Of a stretch of 45,956 nucleotides of DNA, positions 10,201 through 17,327 are shown piece after piece (within the stretch, counting starts at the first letter, position 1; each line of letters begins with the position of its first letter). The notes under the pieces were generated by a model. It was not told the origin of the DNA. It saw nothing but the letters and a program-made list of their open reading frames with translations, and did no database searches. The translations under genes and the position numbers were made by a program. The DNA comes from JAWLDV01 sp046537975 (GTDB lineage Bacteria > Desulfobacterota > Desulfobulbia > Desulfobulbales > SURF-16). The stretch is taken from the NCBI GenBank assembly GCA_046537975.1, contig JBKHJR010000014.1:1-45956 (forward strand), written 5' to 3'.

Positions 10201-10492
10201 ACATAATCTGCCAGACCGCCTTATCCCGATCATAAAGGGGGACGGCGTTCTGATCCTGAAGAATTTTACCTGTAATATCAGTGATAAAATGGTTAGGAAA
10301 AGGGAAACCGGCGTTGGCCCATATATTGAGACGCTCTGCCAGTTGGAGGGTCAGCCAGCGGGCCATGCCGCGGCTCTGCACTACTATGGTCTCCGGAGTA
10401 AATACGGAAAGAGGGTGTTGCTTGATTATATCCGCAAGATGATGGGCTAACAGCTCGGAACGATTGCTTGTATAGAGATTAAATCCCGGCAC
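7244..10492 (-). CDS. recC: Exodeoxyribonuclease V subunit gamma (RecC)
   Basis: This 1082-residue protein has the RecC signature at its start: LYTSNRSELL, then IVVQSRGMARWL and LAERLNIWAN within the first 70 residues. Later segments such as NPCRHWWG, VVMAPDIN and LLGMNDGSFPR are also RecC-like. RecC is an inactive helicase and nuclease scaffold that splits the duplex and recognises Chi. Length is close to the E. coli protein (1122 aa). The start is GTG at 10490-10492, only 3 nt after the thiH stop, so translation is probably coupled to the thiamine genes. recB and recD follow. Which Chi sequence this enzyme would read cannot be told from the window. Confidence 0.94.
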   Translation of the reverse strand: MPGFNLYTSNRSELLAHHLADIIKQHPLSVFTPETIVVQSRGMARWLTLQLAERLNIWANAGFPFPNHFITDITGKILQDQNAVPLYDRDKAVWQIMSLLSELKDQPWFAPLRTYQQSSFKRYQLALKIADLFDQYTVFRPDLIAAWDQRQGEHWQAELWYQLGRRYQQSNRAVLRNRLLSCLNQQDVSHLLPERISVFGISYFPPFHLSILEGLSTQTEINYFLINPCRHWWGHIMDAGRIAKRIKKEKRSAEELYLEKGNPLLASMGHLGRDFLTMLQDLETEEIEVFEDPGGESMLTVLQRDILDLAESGEGSTAVDESIVVNSCHSNMREIEVLHNHLLYLFENDSSLEPRDIVVMAPDINAYSPLVEAVFEASSNSSRYIPYSIGDQGPTQENPLIPLFLSLLDLAGSRFEVSRVLDILYARQIRKRYDLTEADLEVVRDWINEVWIRWGRDREHLNDMGLPQFVEYCWRSGLDRLLLGVCMSGEGVFSSLAPFNGLEEGDQEILAKAVEALTDIFTRISELEKDQTLVEWSVNLERLLDECITVDREEEEHLTSIRFLLREIGEQGVNVPFEERLPLEVIREVVTGKLAEKTSAAGYLGGGVTFCSLLPMRAVPFKVVCLLGMNDGSFPRTPPRINFDLMAEKPRLGDRSLRLDDRYLFLETLISARKQFYISYVGQSVYDNSKQPPSVLVEELLDYLTRITQGTRLDSYGRPWPQKAEELITRHRLQPFHPEYFQPRSGLFSYSPADWQAARQSLKRGREGDSFDFWRDLPLPPQSEEEGSGTSGKEPETELRLEELTAFLIHPVRYFCRSRLGVELRRDDSLPYDEEPLRLEGLNLYQLGVEMSQPESLQLASGTIEEFFRARGQLPPGKMGEVALAGLRAEVQDLSRRVREYDSPVQEPLEFEVACGPHRLRGVFTDLRRDGLLQARPARVKGKDILRTWIRHLVLCILARENEGLTPASVVLGKDREVVLPRVFSAEATLTEIFDLYQENKYRPLPFFSETSHVFAREMLDKGLARAREKAKKEWLGSDRVPGEGTDPWFNFRYRQDLPLDQEFEELALKIFKPIYEHIKKA

Positions 10493-10495
10493 GAT

Positions 10496-11662
10496 TCAAG
10501 AATCAGAAATTTCGTTTCTAAGCTCACCCTCCAAGGGCCCTGTTTTCCCTTCTGGACTCTGGAGAACCGCATCCCAATCTTTCCGGACCGGATCATAGCC
10601 TTTACCGAGAATTGCCTCACAGATTTCCGGGAGGGAGCGCTGATCACCAATGGCAAACTGTTCACCCTTAAGCTCCGGATTGCTGTATCCTCCGGGCATA
10701 GTGCAGGAATCGGCGGAGTAGCGGGTCGGGCCCAGGCCGATCATACCATTCCGGAAGCGGGGTTCTTCCCTGGTGGAGACTATGAGTCCGACGTCGGGAT
10801 CAAAAATCCGCAGGGCGAAAATAAGATGGGCCAGCTCCTGTTCACCAACCGGGACCAGGGACTGAAAATCACCGGCAGCCGGACGAATCCGGGGAAAGGA
10901 GACTGTAAGGGCGGTCTGCCAGAAATACTTTCTCAGATATGACAGATGCATGCCCAGAGCCAGACCTTCCAGGCGCCAATCCGCCAGACCGAGAAGAACT
11001 CCTACTCCCACCTCCCTCATGCCTGAGGACGCCGCCCGTTCCAGAGTAGCCAACCGGTAGTCGTAGTCCGTCTTTCGTCCCCCCAGATGAACCCGGGAAT
11101 AAACCTCCCGGTCATAGGTTTCCTGGTATACCGCAACCCCGGTGATCCCGGCCTCGAACAGGCGGGTATATTCTTCCCGGCTCAGAGGCTGGACTTCAAT
11201 GGAAATCGCAGCAAACCGGTCACTTATACGCCGGGCCAGTTCAGTAAGATAATCAACCCCCAATTTTTCCGGGGCCTCTCCTGAGACCAAGAGAATATGA
11301 TTAAAACCCCGATCCTCCAGGATCATGGCTTCCTCTTCCGCCTCCTCGAGACTGAGTATTCTCCTTTCTATCCGGTTATCAGCAGAAAAACCGCAATACT
11401 GACAGCGGTTGGCGCAGTAGTTGGATAGATATAGAGGGGCATAGAGCTGAATAATTCTGCCGAATCTCTTCTCGGTCAGCTCAGCAGATTGCCGGGACAA
11501 GGTAGACAAATGCAAATCAGCAGCCGGGGACAGAAGAGCTGCCAGATCACGGAACTCAAGACTCCGGCCCTGCTGTCTCGCCCTGCAGGCCCGATCGACA
11601 TCTTCAATGCTGCAGTCTGAAAAAAAATCAGCTAATTCCGAAAAGGAGGGAATAGAGAACAT
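10496..11662 (-). CDS. thiH: 2-iminoacetate synthase (ThiH), radical SAM
   Basis: The protein (388 aa) carries the radical-SAM cysteine motif CxxxCxxC at C83, C87 and C90 (CANRCQYC), as in ThiH, followed by ILLVSGEAPEKLGV and VQPLSREEY segments typical of the family. ThiH cleaves tyrosine to dehydroglycine and p-cresol, giving the glycine-derived part of the thiamine thiazole in anaerobes and enterics; aerobes often use ThiO instead. This suggests anaerobic or low-oxygen thiamine synthesis. ATG start 5 nt after thiG. Its C-terminal region keeps the PGGYSNPE segment. recC begins 3 nt after the stop. Confidence 0.94.
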   Translation of the reverse strand: MFSIPSFSELADFFSDCSIEDVDRACRARQQGRSLEFRDLAALLSPAADLHLSTLSRQSAELTEKRFGRIIQLYAPLYLSNYCANRCQYCGFSADNRIERRILSLEEAEEEAMILEDRGFNHILLVSGEAPEKLGVDYLTELARRISDRFAAISIEVQPLSREEYTRLFEAGITGVAVYQETYDREVYSRVHLGGRKTDYDYRLATLERAASSGMREVGVGVLLGLADWRLEGLALGMHLSYLRKYFWQTALTVSFPRIRPAAGDFQSLVPVGEQELAHLIFALRIFDPDVGLIVSTREEPRFRNGMIGLGPTRYSADSCTMPGGYSNPELKGEQFAIGDQRSLPEICEAILGKGYDPVRKDWDAVLQSPEGKTGPLEGELRNEISDS

Positions 11663-11667
11663 CAGTG

Positions 11668-12447
11668 TTAATGAAGAAATTCGAGACCGGTCTCAGGAGA
11701 TGAGGCCTGACTCTCTTTAACAGGACGTCCGGCTCCAGCCAGCCTGGCAGCCCGGCCTGCTTCCACAGCCTGGGCAAAGGCCCGGGCCATCTGGACCGGA
11801 TCAGCGGCAATTGATATGGCAGTATTCACCAGCACTGCATCCGCCCCTATTTCCATGGCTTCAGCAGCATGAGAAGGCAGCCCTAAACCGGCATCAACTA
11901 CAACCGGCACCCGGGCCTGCTCAATAATGATTTCAATCTGAAACCGGGACAAGAGTCCCTGATTAGTGCCTATCGGTGCTCCCAGAGGCATAACCGCCTG
12001 CACCCCCACATCCTGAAGACGCAGGGCAAGGATAGGGTCGGCATTTATATAGGGCAGAACAACAAAACCTTCTTCGACCAGTATCTCACTGGCCTTAAGG
12101 GTTTCAACCGGATCAGGAAGCAGAGTTCTGGGGTCAGGGGTCACTTCCAGTTTGAGCCAGTTCCCGGCCCCGGAGGCCCGGGCCAGACGGGCCAATTTCA
12201 CAGCTTCATCGCTGTCCCTGGCTCCGGAGGTATTAGGCAGAAAAAGGTATCTGTCCCGGTCCACATACTTCATCATGTTATCTTCAGTATTATGGAGATC
12301 GACCCGGCGCAGGGCCACTGTGACAATTTCGCAGCCGGAATTTTCAAGGGCTTCGGCCATCAGTTCCGGAGAGGAAAATTTTCCGGTTCCGCAGAACAGC
12401 CGGGATCTTAATTTCCGGTCTGCTATAATCAGTTCAGTACTATTCAT
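11668..12447 (-). CDS. thiG: Thiazole synthase (ThiG)
   Basis: This 259-residue TIM-barrel protein shows the ThiG landmarks SRLFCGTGKF near residue 15, ENSGCEIVTVALRR, and WLKLEV near residue 97, where the lysine forms the imine with deoxyxylulose 5-phosphate. It also has VMPLGAPIGTNQGL and PVVVDAGLGLPSHAAEAMEIGADAV phosphate-binding segments. ThiG assembles the thiazole ring from deoxyxylulose phosphate, ThiS-thiocarboxylate and the ThiH product. It sits between thiS (183 nt upstream) and thiH (5 nt downstream). Its C-terminal tail is rich in Ala and Arg, as is common. ATG start. Confidence 0.96.
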   Translation of the reverse strand: MNSTELIIADRKLRSRLFCGTGKFSSPELMAEALENSGCEIVTVALRRVDLHNTEDNMMKYVDRDRYLFLPNTSGARDSDEAVKLARLARASGAGNWLKLEVTPDPRTLLPDPVETLKASEILVEEGFVVLPYINADPILALRLQDVGVQAVMPLGAPIGTNQGLLSRFQIEIIIEQARVPVVVDAGLGLPSHAAEAMEIGADAVLVNTAISIAADPVQMARAFAQAVEAGRAARLAGAGRPVKESQASSPETGLEFLH

Positions 12448-12501
12448 TGCTTGTCTGCTTTAGGATATCTTTCTCCTGCTCATAAGCATAATCTAACCAG
12501 G

Positions 12502-12530
12502 ATTATAGTGGAAAATTGTTTTAAGATTAA
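12502..12530 (-). promoter_or_regulatory. Candidate internal promoter before thiG
   Basis: The 183-nt gap between thiS and thiG holds a perfect TATAAT on the minus strand (12502-12507), with TTAATC 17 nt upstream (12525-12530), which matches the -35 consensus at only 3 of 6 positions. It could give extra transcription of thiG, thiH and the rec genes. Nothing else in this gap resembles a gene or known RNA. Confidence 0.25.
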
Positions 12531-12630
12531 AATAATGAGCAGGGTTATGTGCAGGGGATCTGGATTATCTTTACCATCTACCTCTTTAAAGAACATATGC
12601 CATGGAGCTTAAGGTCATAATGCCCTGGTA

Positions 12631-12831
12631 TTATCCTCCTGGTACAAAATGGATTAATTCCAGTTTTGCCCCTTCGGAAATTACCTGGCTATCATAATTC
12701 TTCCTGTCAATAATCCGGCCGTTGTATTCAACCACAACAGCGGAGGGATCAAGCCCCAGACTTTTAAGATAGTCAGTAAGGACAAGACCCTCCTGGATAT
12801 TATGATCTTCGCCGTTACAGATGATTCTCAT
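12631..12831 (-). CDS. thiS: Sulfur carrier protein ThiS
   Basis: This small protein of 66 residues ends in the diagnostic Gly-Gly (HFVPGG), the site that ThiF adenylates and that becomes a thiocarboxylate. The ubiquitin-fold pattern is visible: short strands at the start (MRIICNGE), LTDYLKSLGLDPSAVVVEYNG in the middle, and LELIHFVPGG at the end. It donates sulfur to the ThiG reaction. It lies 32 nt after thiF and 183 nt before thiG in the same orientation. ATG start. Confidence 0.93.
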   Translation of the reverse strand: MRIICNGEDHNIQEGLVLTDYLKSLGLDPSAVVVEYNGRIIDRKNYDSQVISEGAKLELIHFVPGG

Positions 12832-12863
12832 TTTCCCGGAGTTATATTAGTTTTCTCTTTACT

Positions 12864-13499
12864 TTATTCACTGCCCCGTTCGATAATAAGCCTGACTACT
12901 TGATTGGCCTGATGGTTTGCAGCTATAGCAACTCTGGGAGCCATGAGACCAAAACCGGAACCCGCAGCTGATCTATGGTCCCCCACCATAAAAACATCCG
13001 GATGGATCTCCCTGGTGATTATTTCATTGCTTGGCCCATAACCAGCCAACCCGGAAGCACAGACAAAGGGAATACCCTGCAGAGCGGTTAAAACCGCGCG
13101 CAGAGCCGAGGCTTTCATGTCAGGCTGATCAAAACATTCTACCAGGATATCTACCCCAGGAAAGTGTTGGGGGATATTGTTCTCGGTCAGCTTTTCCTTT
13201 ATATATTCACGTTCCAGATAAGGGTTGATGGCTGCCAGATTATTTTCCAGGGCAGTTGTTTTATGCTCTCCAATCTGAGAAAGAAAGTAAAACTGGCGAT
13301 TAATATTGCTCAGTTCAACAATATCATAATCAGCCATAAGCATCTTGCCAACACCTATTCTGGTTAAAGAAGCAGCAAGATTGCTTCCCAATCCCCCTAA
13401 ACCCATAATACCAACAGTAGCCTGCCTGAGATATTGCTGAATCCGGGAACCATGCCTTGACTCCAAGGTCCTGACTATTTCTTTTTCAGGGATAGTCAT
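12864..13499 (-). CDS. thiF: ThiS adenylyltransferase ThiF (short form)
   Basis: The protein (211 aa) has the E1-like nucleotide-binding motif GLGGLGSN at residues 33-40, then DYDIVELSNINRQF with the Asn-x-x-Arg-Gln residues of the MoeB/ThiF family. It is shorter than MoeB or E. coli ThiF (about 250 aa), and the paired CxxC zinc ligands near the C-terminus are missing. This matches the short ThiF variant found next to thiS-thiG-thiH in anaerobes. It activates the ThiS C-terminus with ATP. ATG start; no Shine-Dalgarno sequence is seen, only a T-rich stretch between a GGTG and the start. First gene of the thi-rec unit. Confidence 0.9.
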   Translation of the reverse strand: MTIPEKEIVRTLESRHGSRIQQYLRQATVGIMGLGGLGSNLAASLTRIGVGKMLMADYDIVELSNINRQFYFLSQIGEHKTTALENNLAAINPYLEREYIKEKLTENNIPQHFPGVDILVECFDQPDMKASALRAVLTALQGIPFVCASGLAGYGPSNEIITREIHPDVFMVGDHRSAAGSGFGLMAPRVAIAANHQANQVVRLIIERGSE

Positions 13500-13752
13500 A
13501 AGAAAAAAGATTTCACCAATAAACCGCTCTCACCCGTCTAAAAAGCTGACTTTGCATCTATAGCTTACCGGCTCGGTATTTCTCATTCTCCCCCACGATT
13601 AGTTAAGCACTTATAATAAACGAGTAAGTAGGTGAATATTAGTTGATCCTGTGTAATAGTAAAAATCAAGTCCTAATTTAGTTGAACAACATTTAAAAAA
13701 AACAAACCCCGGCTTATTATATAATGAAATTTGCCTGTCTGGAAAAACCAAT
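13500..13752 (-). promoter_or_regulatory. Leader and promoter region of the thi-rec unit
   Basis: This gap carries no gene. On the minus strand a TATAAT lies in the run TTATATAATAAG near 13716-13724, and a second AT-rich -10-like TATTATAA lies near 13613-13620, both without a good -35 box. The 100 nt before thiF look structured: TACCG-AGC-CGGTA (13566-13578) is a 5-bp hairpin, and AGCT at 13562-13565 can pair with AGCT at 13544-13547. A TGAGAAATACC stretch recalls part of a TPP riboswitch, but the conserved second half of the THI element is absent. I cannot assign it to a known RNA class. Confidence 0.35.
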
Positions 13753-13782
13753 AAAAAAGCTCCGGAGTATTCCGGAGCTTTT
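13753..13782 (-). terminator. Rho-independent terminator after rplQ
   Basis: A perfect 12-bp stem (13755-13766 with 13771-13782, core AGCTCCGGA) closes a 4-nt loop. On the minus strand it is followed by a run of six Ts that overlaps the 3' arm. It lies 37 nt after the rplQ stop and ends the long ribosomal-protein unit. Confidence 0.93.
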
Positions 13783-13818
13783 CGAGATCATATACTTACT
13801 TAAGGGTTATTCAGATTT

Positions 13819-14205
13819 TTAGTTGTCAGCTGAATCTCCACCTTTTTCCATATAGTTAACCAACTCCAGAATTGCCATAGGAGCAGCATCCCCCTGTCTG
13901 GGCCCGGTCTGGATTATACGGGTATATCCGCCGTTTCTACCCATATACTCTTCTCCAAGTTCCTCGAACAGCTTACCTACTACCTTTTTATCCTGAATAA
14001 AGGAATAAGCCTGCCTTCTGGCATGAAGATCACCTCTCTTGGCAAGAGTGATCATTTTATCAGCATATCTTCTGGCCTCTTTGGCTTTGGGCTTGGTAGT
14101 GACTATACGCTCGTGCTCCAGAAGAGAAGTGACAAGGTTTCTGAGCATAGCTTTTTTATGCGAGGTTCTACGGCCTAATCTCTTTCCAGCTTTTCGGTGA
14201 TTCAT
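13819..14205 (-). CDS. rplQ: 50S ribosomal protein L17
   Basis: The protein (128 aa) begins with the L17 hallmark MNHRKAGKRLGR, then SHKKAMLRNL and EHERIVTTKPKAKEARRYADKMI. L17 contacts 23S rRNA near the exit tunnel outer face. It is the last gene of the alpha operon, 11 nt after rpoA, and a strong terminator follows. A polar tail after NYMEKGG (GDSADN) is short and variable. Confidence 0.97.
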   Translation of the reverse strand: MNHRKAGKRLGRRTSHKKAMLRNLVTSLLEHERIVTTKPKAKEARRYADKMITLAKRGDLHARRQAYSFIQDKKVVGKLFEELGEEYMGRNGGYTRIIQTGPRQGDAAPMAILELVNYMEKGGDSADN

Positions 14206-14216
14206 ATCAGGACCTA

Positions 14217-15284
14217 TTAATTTTCGTTGGATTCACTGTTATCTCTTTTATCAGGCGGGACCCAGCCTTCGATATTCATCCCCAGGGTCAAGCCGTTCAT
14301 ATCATATAAAAGATTCTTGATCTCGTTTAAAGACTTCCGGCCGAAATTCTTGGTTTTCAACATCTCTGCTTCGGTTCTCTGAACCAGTTCACCAATATAC
14401 CGAATATTGGCATTCCGAAGGCAGTTGGAAGATCTGACTGACAACTCCAGTTCCTCAACACTGCGATCCAGATTTTCATCCAGATTTTTGTCTTCCTCCC
14501 CGATCTTTTCCTGTTCAGGCGGAGGTTCAACATTGTCTTCATCAAAATTGATGAAAACCGACATCTGATCTTTTAAAATCTTGGCGGAAAAAGCCAGAGC
14601 ATCTTCGGGAAGTACACTTCCATCGGTGTAGATTTCCATGATCAGTTTGTCATAATCGGTCTGTTGACCGACTCTGGCTTGGCTGACTATAGAATTTACC
14701 TTTTTTATAGGAGTAAAAATTGAATCAATAGGAATTGACAGATCATCAAGCAATTCCCTTTTCTGTTTTTCAGCAGGAATATAACCTTTTCCCCAGTTGA
14801 CCTCAAGCTCGGCTACAAAATTTGCGTTGTCACTGGTAATAGTACAGATATGCTTTTCCGGATTCATAACTTCGACGTTTATTCCGGTTAAAATATCGGC
14901 AGCGGTTACCGGTCCTTTTGTTGCTTTCTCGATGCGGACCAGCTGGGCCTCATTAGAGTGCATCTGCAGGCGGACTTCCTTGAGGTTAAGAATTATCTCG
15001 GTTACATCCTCCAGTATCCCGGAGATAGTGGAAAATTCATGCAGAGCCCCCTCTATCTTGACAGCGGTAATGGCTACCCCTTGGACAGAAGAGAGAAGAA
15101 TCCGGCGAAGACTGTTACCAATAGTAGTGGCAAAACCTCTTTCCAGAGGCTGACAGATGAACTTTCCGTAATCGGCATTATGCGTTTCAGAATCGACAAC
15201 AAGCCTGTCCGGTTTAATCAAATCACGCCAGTTGTGGTATATGGCTACATTGTCTTCCTGGTTAATTATTGACTCGTTTGCCAT
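14217..15284 (-). CDS. rpoA: DNA-directed RNA polymerase subunit alpha
   Basis: RpoA, 355 aa. The N-terminal dimerisation domain shows PLERGFATTIGNSLRRILLSS and DYDKLIMEIYTDGSV. An acidic linker near residues 255-275 joins a C-terminal domain with LSVRSSNCLRNANIRYIGEL and NFGRKSLNEIKNLL, the part that contacts UP elements and activators. The usual N-terminus of delta-type RpoA is close to YxNWRDLIKP; here about 15 extra residues precede it. An ATG at the shorter position is out of frame, so the longer ATG start is kept, although its Shine-Dalgarno sequence is weak and distant. It lies between rpsD and rplQ as in the canonical alpha operon. Confidence 0.97.
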   Translation of the reverse strand: MANESIINQEDNVAIYHNWRDLIKPDRLVVDSETHNADYGKFICQPLERGFATTIGNSLRRILLSSVQGVAITAVKIEGALHEFSTISGILEDVTEIILNLKEVRLQMHSNEAQLVRIEKATKGPVTAADILTGINVEVMNPEKHICTITSDNANFVAELEVNWGKGYIPAEKQKRELLDDLSIPIDSIFTPIKKVNSIVSQARVGQQTDYDKLIMEIYTDGSVLPEDALAFSAKILKDQMSVFINFDEDNVEPPPEQEKIGEEDKNLDENLDRSVEELELSVRSSNCLRNANIRYIGELVQRTEAEMLKTKNFGRKSLNEIKNLLYDMNGLTLGMNIEGWVPPDKRDNSESNEN

Positions 15285-15384
15285 TTTATATATTTCATCC
15301 TTGAGGATATATTTAAAGTCCTGTTACTTTGATTACTTAAATGAGATACAGAATAATACTGCAGGACAAACCTTGAATTTCTTA

Positions 15385-16014
15385 TTATTTGGAATAAAGC
15401 TCCACAATAAGTTGTTCCTGAATGGGCATGGTTATATCCTCCCTTAAAGGCAGATTATTAACTGTACCTTTGAAATTGTCCTGATCAAGTGCAAGCCATG
15501 AAGGTGTCCCTCTTCTTGCCACTGCCTCAAGGCTCTCTTTAATAATATCCACAGATTGACTCTTTTCCTTGATAGTTATTACGTCATCAACTTTGATCAA
15601 GTATGAAGGGATATTGACCTTTTTGCCGTTGACCTGAACATGGTTATGGCGTACGAACTGCCGGGCCTGATTTCTTGATGAAGCAAAGCCTAAACGAAAT
15701 ACAGTGTTGTCCAATCTGCGCTCAAGAAGCTGCAGCAGAAGCTCGCCAGTAATTCCCTTGGAGCTGTCTGCCATTTGGAAGTACTTCTTGAATTGATTTT
15801 CAAGAACACCGTAGATGCGCCGAACTTTCTGTTTTTCCCTCAGCTGGAGGGAATAATCAGACTCTTTCCTTTTTCTTGCAGCACCATGTTGTCCAGGGGG
15901 AAAAGCTCTTCTTTCGAAGGAGCATTTGTCTGAATAACACCTGTCTCCCTTAAGAAACAGTTTGATTTTTTCTCTGCGACACTGCCTGCAGAGAGCACCT
16001 CTATATCTGGCCAA
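15385..16014 (-). CDS. rpsD: 30S ribosomal protein S4, zinc-binding form
   Basis: S4, 209 aa, begins MARYRGALCRQCRRE and has four cysteines (C9, C12, C26, C31) that form the zinc site of C+ S4 proteins. The S4 RNA-binding domain is seen in LERRLDNTVFRLGFA and RQFVRHNHVQVNGK. It nucleates 30S assembly and in many bacteria represses the alpha operon. The start is TTG (16012-16014), with GGAGG 6 nt upstream; no ATG is available nearby. Confidence 0.97.
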   Translation of the reverse strand: MARYRGALCRQCRREKIKLFLKGDRCYSDKCSFERRAFPPGQHGAARKRKESDYSLQLREKQKVRRIYGVLENQFKKYFQMADSSKGITGELLLQLLERRLDNTVFRLGFASSRNQARQFVRHNHVQVNGKKVNIPSYLIKVDDVITIKEKSQSVDIIKESLEAVARRGTPSWLALDQDNFKGTVNNLPLREDITMPIQEQLIVELYSK

Positions 16015-16086
16015 TTGAATCCTCCATCTATATTATTAGCAATCTGTGCTTCGCTGTTGACACAGTAACTAAAGTGTTTATTTAAT

Positions 16087-16476
16087 CTATACCCGACGTC
16101 TCTTAGGTGGTTTGCAGCCGTTATGGGGTATTGGAGTAATATCGCTTATTTTTGAAACCTCCAGGCCCACTGTTTGTAAATTCCTGATCGCGGCATCCCT
16201 TCCGGGACCGGGACCCGTTACCTGAACATTAACCTTTTTCATACCATTCTCCATAGCCTTCTTAGCTGCAGTCTGGACTGCATTCTGAGCAGCATATGGG
16301 GTACTTTTCCTGGATCCCTTAAAACCAAGCATTCCAGAACTGGCCCAGGAAATAGCGTTACCCTGTTTATCCGTAAAGGAAACCAGGGTATTATTAAAAG
16401 TTGACTTGATATGAACCGTCCCTTCAGGAATATTCTTTTTTTCCTTACGTCGCGTTCGTTTTTTGGGTTTAGCCAT
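16087..16476 (-). CDS. rpsK: 30S ribosomal protein S11
   Basis: S11 of the 30S platform, 129 aa. Diagnostic segments are VHIKSTFNNTLVSFTD, SSGMLGFKGSRKSTPYAAQ and VTGPGPGRDAAIRNLQ, with the C-terminal TPIPHNGCKPPKRRRV tail contacting the mRNA exit region. ATG start with GGAGG upstream. It lies between rpsM and rpsD, the usual alpha-operon order. Confidence 0.98.
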   Translation of the reverse strand: MAKPKKRTRRKEKKNIPEGTVHIKSTFNNTLVSFTDKQGNAISWASSGMLGFKGSRKSTPYAAQNAVQTAAKKAMENGMKKVNVQVTGPGPGRDAAIRNLQTVGLEVSKISDITPIPHNGCKPPKRRRV

Positions 16477-16521
16477 TCATGCCCTCCTAAATATATAATA
16501 GATAAATCAGAATTTTAGTGT

Positions 16522-16890
16522 CTATTTCTTCCTGGCACCGGGGATGCGCCTTGGCCCTTTTCTGGTTCTGGCATTGGTTTTGGTCCTTTGCCCCCGGCAA
16601 GGAAGTCTTTTCCTGTGCCTGAGTCCACGGTAACAGCCGAGATCCATTAACCTTTTAATATCCATGGACGTCAGACGTCGATTTTCACCTTCCACGGTGT
16701 ATTCGTTGTCTATGATCTTACGAATGCTGGAGATCTCACTATCATCGAGTTCTGAAGAATTTGCTGTAAAATCAACACCAGCCTTGGCCAGGATCTCTCT
16801 GGATTTAGTGGTTCCAATGCCGTAGATATAGGTAAGTGCTATACCGATATGTTTGTTTTTGGGTAAATCTACACCTGCTATACGAGCCAA
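16522..16890 (-). CDS. rpsM: 30S ribosomal protein S13
   Basis: S13 (122 aa) starts MARIAGVDLPKNK and ends in the basic NARTRKGPRR tail that reaches toward the P-site tRNA. The helix-two-turn-helix segment is YIYGIGTTKSREIL, and the DLGCYRGLRHRK motif is intact. It forms part of the head bridge to L5. The start is TTG (16888-16890), with AGGAGG 6 nt upstream, and no ATG is in frame nearby. Confidence 0.98.
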   Translation of the reverse strand: MARIAGVDLPKNKHIGIALTYIYGIGTTKSREILAKAGVDFTANSSELDDSEISSIRKIIDNEYTVEGENRRLTSMDIKRLMDLGCYRGLRHRKRLPCRGQRTKTNARTRKGPRRIPGARKK

Positions 16891-16920
16891 GATATGCCTC
16901 CTGAAAAATAATTATCTGAT

Positions 16921-17034
16921 TTATCCCTGTCTTTGCTTGTGCTTTTTAACCTTACAGGACACCCTGACTATCCCGTTGCGTTTATACACCCGACAAGAGC
17001 TGCAAATTTTCTTTACCGATGATCTAACCTTCAT
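16921..17034 (-). CDS. rpmJ: 50S ribosomal protein L36, zinc-binding form
   Basis: A 37-residue protein starting MKVRSSVKKICSSC and ending KHKQRQG, a near-exact L36 pattern. C11, C14, C27 and H32 supply the zinc ligands, so this is the C+ form. L36 stabilises 23S rRNA near the L7/L12 stalk base. ATG at 17032-17034. It sits between infA and rpsM as in many bacteria. Confidence 0.97.
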   Translation of the reverse strand: MKVRSSVKKICSSCRVYKRNGIVRVSCKVKKHKQRQG

Positions 17035-17054
17035 TCCTGCACCTTTTTAAGAAT

Positions 17055-17288
17055 CTATTTATTTCTTTTATTCTTCGATCTGTAAGTTACCCGTCCCCGG
17101 GTCAAGTCGTAAGGCGAAAGCTGTACTGTCACTCTGTCACCCGGTAAAATTTTGATAAAATGCATCCTCATTTTACCTGAAATATGAGCAAGAACCTTGT
17201 GCCCGTTATCTAGTTCTACACGGAACATGGCATTAGGCAATGGTTCAATAATGGTTCCTTCAACCTCTATGGATTCTTCTTTGGCCAT
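17055..17288 (-). CDS. infA: Translation initiation factor IF-1
   Basis: IF-1, 77 aa (most are 72), a single OB-fold that blocks the A site during initiation. The family pattern is clear: IEVEGTIIEPLPNAMFRVELDNGHKVLAHISGKMR is split here only by the usual strand breaks, and ILPGDRV plus DLTRGRVTYR follow. The extra residues are a basic tail (SKNKRNK) and a slightly longer start. It lies between map and rpmJ. ATG start. Confidence 0.97.
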   Translation of the reverse strand: MAKEESIEVEGTIIEPLPNAMFRVELDNGHKVLAHISGKMRMHFIKILPGDRVTVQLSPYDLTRGRVTYRSKNKRNK

Positions 17289-17327
17289 TTATTCTCTTTT
17301 CTGTTGAATTATATTAGTTTTTATATC

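Noticed and set aside
13500..13625. TPP riboswitch before thiF
   Set aside because: Only a TGAGAAATACC-like stretch fits; the conserved CTGATCTGGATAATGCCAGCG-type half is not present, so I did not call it.
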